The notes beneath the pieces were generated by a model. The model was given only the letters and a program-made list of their open reading frames with translations. It did not search any database and had not been told where the DNA came from. Shown piece after piece: positions 59,801 to 64,000 of a stretch of DNA of 64,000 nt. Every line of letters begins with the position of its first letter. The stretch's first letter is position 1. The stretch is from positions 5,887,043-5,951,042 of the forward strand of contig NC_086362.1 of the NCBI RefSeq assembly GCF_036324505.1. Reading direction: 5' to 3'. The translations under genes and the position numbers were made by a program. This DNA comes from Eleginops maclovinus (Eukaryota > Chordata > Actinopteri > Perciformes > Eleginopidae).

Positions 59801-61370
59801 TACTTGTATAAACATAAGCACATAAAGATAACCCTTTTATTCCGTAGGTATTCCAGCTTCTTGCAAGAACATATGCAAACGCCCATGAGACGATGTCCAG
59901 AGCAAGCGCCCGCTGTGGATCGTCTCATAGTATCAGCGAGAAAGGAACCGTTAATGGAGCGCAGTGGTCCAGCATTGCAGGCAGTAAGTTGAAAAAGTAA
60001 AAATGATTCCAGCCTAACAGCGTCTAGCCACTAGAGGTGGCTGTAGGTCCAGTTATGATGAAAACAGAGGCATAGAGTAAAGATCAGCACGGTTTCTCAG
60101 GGATTTCTGGAAAAGCAATTTGATGTTTCTCTCTGGTCAGGTATGCAAGACTTCAACTATCTTCACACCAACTGCTTCGAGGTGACCGTGGAGCTGGGCT
60201 GTGAAAAATTCCCCGCTGAAGACGAATTGTTTAACAGCTGGTATGAAAACCTAGAGGCTTTACTCACATTTATGGAAACAGTAAGTACATGTCTTTTTTT
60301 GATATTGTGGTGTTTGATTTAAGGATGCATTGGTCCAATAGCAAAGCAATGGATTTCCTCCTCCCAAACTCTTCTCTTGTTTACTATAGTGTAAGTGGAG
60401 GCTTTGAGTTACTTTGTATGTAACTATATAAGCTCCCACGGACAGACTTTGCTGTGAGAGTGATGTTTGAGTCAAAGAAAAACCCCTTGCATCCTTATGT
60501 TTCGATTCATGGAGCTGTTTATCATCACTTAGGTTGACTTCCATCTGCATTTGAAATTATTTTCCCTAAGTCTCTGTGTTGTTTCTCAGGCCCACCAAGG
60601 TATCAAAGGCATTGTTTTAGACGAGGAGGGAAATGCAGTCAAAGGTGCACGGATATCAGTCGTAGCAATACGCCATGACGTCACCACAGGTAATACATCT
60701 CTGCTGCTGACAAGGTGCCTCTTTATGCCATAGATGAATCAGACAAATCTATGACATTAGATTGGTTTCCTTGTGCATTATGTAGGTTGTTATGGCCCTC
60801 ACAAGACCAATCCTACAGTAATCATACTACATAATCATACAGCTGTATAGACCTGTGTATTTCAAAGTGTACAATTTATGTTTTTTAGCTTTCCTTGTGA
60901 TGAGTGTACTATACAAATGTTGGATTTCCCTTTACAATACCTTACAAAACCCAGTTCTTCTTATTTATTTGCCTGCAAGCTTTCATTTCAAACACTGTTC
61001 TCCCTGCACAGCTGAAAACGGAGACTACTGGCGCCTCCTCACCCCTGGGGTCTACATCGTGACGGCCTCGGCCCCGGGCTACACCAAAGCGATTAAGAAA
61101 GTTCACCTGCCCGTGGGTATGCACACAGCAGGCCGGGTGGACTTCCTGTTGAAGAAAGCTGCGCTAGAGCCTGACAACCAAGAGGAGGTGGACACCATCC
61201 AGTCCATGAGCAGCTACGATCGCTTTGACCCCTACAACCAGCACGAGCGCTACACCGTGATGGCTGATATGAGCCTAAACCGCCAGGATAGTGCAAAGAA
61301 GCCCTGGTGGTGGACCTACTTCGTCATGCCAGAAGGCCCAGCACCAACCTGGCTGCTCAAACACCATTAG
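53890..61370 (+). CDS. cpz: Carboxypeptidase Z, frizzled-domain metallocarboxypeptidase
   Basis: Eleven exons: 53890-53971, 54418-54447, 54991-55365, 57737-57964, 58039-58271, 59141-59302, 59409-59567, 59848-59983, 60141-60280, 60590-60689, 61012-61370. All phases agree; 667 residues, close to human CPZ. Order: signal peptide (about 1-18, [17 protein letters not shown]); cysteine-rich frizzled domain (about 38-155) with its cysteines in the usual order; M14 peptidase (N/E subfamily) with zinc ligands in NMHGNE (His250, Glu253) and NFHGGD (His394), substrate-binding NRNFPD, and catalytic Glu486 in VTVELGC; a transthyretin-like domain from about 516 ([20 protein letters not shown]); and the CPZ-type tail [10 protein letters not shown]...WLLKHH. 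CPZ is secreted to the extracellular matrix, removes C-terminal basic residues and is linked to Wnt signalling through the frizzled domain. All catalytic residues are present, so it should be active. AATAAA at 61563-61568 follows the stop. The first exon was chosen for its signal peptide. Confidence 0.93.
55366..57736. other. cpz intron 3 (2.4 kb)
   Basis: Unique-looking A/T-rich sequence without a recognised repeat or gene. The 84-residue minus frame at 56864-57118 and the overlapping plus frame show no family. Confidence 0.5.
58934..59039. repeat. Duplicated 106-bp segment, copy 1 (cpz intron 5)
   Basis: It begins GCCACTAGAGGTCGCTG and ends TAAAGCAATGTTATGTTTCTCT. It matches copy 2 at 60027-60132 with scattered mismatches and small gaps, sharing TTTCTCAGGGATTTCTG and CCAGTTATGAT. 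The CACTAGAGG start is common at ends of fish transposon remnants. Confidence 0.8.
59722..59825 (-). repeat. Retroposon 3' tail fragment, cpz intron 7
   Basis: AATCAGAATCAGAAATGC, then TTTATTTATCCCAGGTGG, the reverse complement of a LINE-type tail. It ends about 25-120 bp before the exon 8 acceptor at 59847. A forward-oriented piece of the same tail (TTTCTGATTCTGATTGTAAA) is at about 58801-58820. Confidence 0.6.
60027..60132. repeat. Duplicated 106-bp segment, copy 2 (cpz intron 8)
   Basis: Partner of 58934-59039. Its end TGATGTTTCTCT runs directly into the pyrimidine tract and AG of the exon 9 acceptor (exon begins 60141). Confidence 0.8.
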
Positions 61371-63609
61371 AGAGTTGAGGGGAGAGGGGAAGAAAAGTCC
61401 CTCCTCCACTGTATACACTCAAACCCAGCTATCATGTAATGGATGTGCTGCTTTTCATTGATGTTACACTGCAGATAAGTGTCAAAGCTAGGTGGCTGGT
61501 CTTCATGTTAGCATTCACACTTTATATATGCCATCCCAATCACAACCATGACATATCATTTTAATAAAAGCTTTTCTAACAACTTTCCAGCAGAAATGAG
61601 GAAGTTTTGTGTCCATTCAGTGTTTGTTTACAATCTTACAGCTGCACCATACTTTTCTTCAAAAGATCTTAGGAAGGCATTTGTACAGCTGCTTTCAGAC
61701 TGCAACTGCATGCAAAAATAATCTGTTAGAAAAGTTTATTTTCCAGATTAAGCGTTTGCTATTTTGGTTCCAGTGTCTGATTTTTAGTTGTAATGAAGCT
61801 AGGCGGCCGCTAGAGGGAAGGCTACATCAACTTCTGACTCAAGTTACTGCAAACTATTTGGTCTAGTTTTTTCACTTCCAATGTGCAGAAAAAGTTCTGT
61901 GCTCATCTGCAGTTATGTAGAGTCAGTTTGGTATAAAAACACTGTCCTAAATTATTATTGCATTCATTTCTGTTCAGCTGTGCAGCATTGTTTTAAACTG
62001 CAGATAAACGAGAGTGGTGCACTCGAAAATCAGTCAATTATATTGATTATACATTCATTTGAATTTCAAAGATGTAAATTTTCCTAAAAGTCTTGGACTG
62101 AATGTTTTACTTATGAATATATTTATAGAGGCATCCTGGTCCACAAAAAACAATTCTTCTTTTGTAACATAAGCATGTCATTCAGCTTTAACAGGTGCCT
62201 CCCCACTCATTAAGTCTACAAACATTTAAAGTCCTTAAATCAAATACACCCTCCACTGTGACCTGATTAATCCCAGATAATGAATAAAACTTCTGTCAGC
62301 ATATAATTAGTAGGAAAGCTGTAGACCTAATTTCTGTTTGTGTATTTTCCAAATGCCAGTTAAAAGGGGGAGCTAATCTGCTTTAAATACTTCCTGCTGT
62401 GGAAAGCTCATACAGCATATTTCTTTATCGTTAAACCATGACATCTATAAAATATTTAACTCTGGAATATTATTTATGATCGCCAAACACATTAGTTACA
62501 TTTCTGAGTTTAATTTCAAAGGGAGGTATTGAGTTAAGTACCAAGTTCAGGCATTAACATGAAATGGAACAATCAGACATGAGAATCTGCTTGTTACAAC
62601 TGAGAAAAGGACGAATAAGGGATGAATAAAACGTTAAAGAGCTTAGCCAAATCTGTCACATGCAGTAAAAAACAACAATACAAGTTCACCTAAATAAAAC
62701 CCAAGTGGACAAAAACCCCTACAATAAAAAACAGTACAACTCAGAGTAAAGTGTGCAAGAGCATTACCAGCCCCGGGGATCAGAGAAGTCCAAACCTTAT
62801 AAACAAAACCGCCATTTTTTGTAAGTTCACCAATAGAAGCGTGGGAAAAGCAAATTACTCCCGCATAAAGGTCGAGGAATACCACAATGAAATCATAGAG
62901 AGAAGTCTGCTCCGTGAACTAGTTGACCCATGACAAGTCAGTGAGAAAAACACCAGGCTTCTCAGGGGATTTACAAAACACAAACACATGATTTGGCATC
63001 AAACCCGCTCAGCCAAACAGCACAGAGCGAGCTCAATGTACAGTAGAGCTGAGGATACATTGTCCCAGCTCCTGTGATCTGTCAGGTGGCATCAGCTGTG
63101 TCTTTACTCATGTCATACTGTGCACGCGTTGGTAGTGTCAGTATAGTATTGTATGATAATGGAGGTAATATTCAAAAGGTACAACAGCCACGTCTTGTCG
63201 CTGTGAGGGTCACTGTGTTTTCATATGGTTTGGTTTATCATGTGATCAAATGGCAGAGCTTCACTAATGTGTCTTTTGTTAACAGGTGGTTGAAAATGGG
63301 GAGAACTCCATTCGCAGAAGAACATGATGTGGCTAAAAGTTCAAGAAACAACAAGTTAGTGGGCCTTCTTTTTAAGCATTTATCATTGTTTTGCTTAAAT
63401 ATGATCTTTCAAGCTCGACTGTGGTTTTAAAACAGTTGAAAAATAAGTTTGGTCATTTCAAAATTGGTAATACATTTCACATGGCTTGCAAATGATATTG
63501 TGTGCCATCCTATTATATAAGCAGAAACAGAAATCCTTCCCACAGCAGGAAGAGTTATTATTTTGTTCAGTTTCGATTGACTTTTTTTTAGCATTTTCTA
63601 GGTAGCTGG
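61371..63609. other. cpz 3' untranslated region and downstream flank
   Basis: The likely 3' UTR runs to AATAAA at 61563-61568. Beyond it no gene is recognised. Short frames at 62643-62885 (-) and 63074-63430 (+) have no family features. In human the next gene beyond CPZ is HMX1, which is not in this window. Confidence 0.5.
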
Positions 63610-63740
63610 TTCAGATTAAAAAATCCTTTATTAGTCCCACAGCGGGGAAATGTACTCTCTCACAGCAAAAATGGCATAGCAGGCAAAAAAGGCATGCAAT
63701 AACACAGAATAAGAGAACATATGAATAAATAAAGACAAAT
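63610..63740 (-). repeat. Retroposon 3' tail fragment
   Basis: TTCAGATTAAAAAATCCTTT and TTAGTCCCACAGCGGGGAAA, followed by ATGGCATAGCAGGC and repeated AAATAAAG words. It is the same kind of reverse-oriented LINE tail as at 45468 and 59722 and one of the better-preserved copies. Confidence 0.6.
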
Positions 63741-64000
63741 AAGTACACATCCATGGCTAAAAATGATGAGCAGCAACTTCAGAACTGAGTGACACATGTA
63801 ATGTAGGGTGTTGGGACAGACATACATTAGTGGTTTTCACATTAAGGTGATTATTGCACAGTATTACCAGAAACGTGTCTAAATTGCTGCAAGTGTTTAT
63901 TGGAAATTAAGGGCTAACATGAGACATCTGATTTCATTGTCTTTGTTTTCCTACAGTATGTGCACATTAACTCAATGCTTCCAGATTGCATTTGATCACA
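63741..64000. other. Window end, nothing recognised
   Basis: About 260 bp with no coding signal or repeat I can name. Confidence 0.5.

Noticed and set aside
63256..63430. Possible exon starting after an ACAG acceptor
   Set aside because: The frame is short, closes quickly, and matches no family or neighbouring exon.

Overview
The window is nuclear DNA from a teleost fish, probably a percomorph. The genes are split by GT-AG introns, with long dinucleotide microsatellites, tRNA-derived SINEs, LINE tails and small inverted-repeat elements between and inside them. There is no sign of bacterial, viral or organellar sequence. All gene calls come from reading the exons by eye; splice sites were chosen by GT/AG signals plus phase continuity and recalled family sequence, not by alignment.

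Layout from left to right. (1) 246-556 (+): the last two coding exons of a phospholipid scramblase, most likely plscr3, whose 5' part lies outside the window. (2) 3085-10757 (-): a complete tnk1-like non-receptor tyrosine kinase with 13 coding exons and about 759 residues (SAM, kinase, SH3, proline-rich linker, UBA-like tail). Its 3' end meets that of the scramblase within roughly 100 bp. (3) 16045-28309 (+): trmt44, a tRNA (uracil-2'-O-)-methyltransferase with a C-terminal CCCH zinc finger, 11 exons. Two apparent 1-nt frame breaks, in exons 1 and 9, cancel in total length but put exons 2-8 out of frame with the start codon. (4) 46571-49192 (+): gpr78, an orphan class A receptor of the GPR26/GPR78 pair, 3 coding exons and 340 residues. 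(5) 53890-61370 (+): cpz, a secreted frizzled-domain metallocarboxypeptidase, 11 exons and 667 residues.

The gene order joins two blocks that are separate in human: PLSCR3-TNK1 (convergent on 17p13) and TRMT44-GPR78-CPZ (4p16). This context is what decides gpr78 over gpr26 and plscr3 over other scramblases. The genes do not form a pathway. They cover membrane lipid scrambling, tyrosine kinase signalling, tRNA modification, an orphan receptor and an extracellular protease likely to bind Wnt ligands.

Non-coding parts: about 18 kb without a recognisable gene separates trmt44 from gpr78, and about 4.7 kb separates gpr78 from cpz. Repeats include four long (CA/GT)n arrays (the longest 257 bp, inside a trmt44 intron that seems to use a GC donor), a truncated LINE with a 15-bp target duplication, a hAT-like miniature element, five copies of an inverted-repeat family carrying CCAAT boxes, a tRNA-derived SINE and several retroposon 3' tails. 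I found no CRISPR array, rRNA, tRNA gene or convincing new protein-coding system. The observations most worth a second look are the paired frame breaks in trmt44, its GC-AG intron next to the giant GT repeat, and the upstream ORFs of gpr78.
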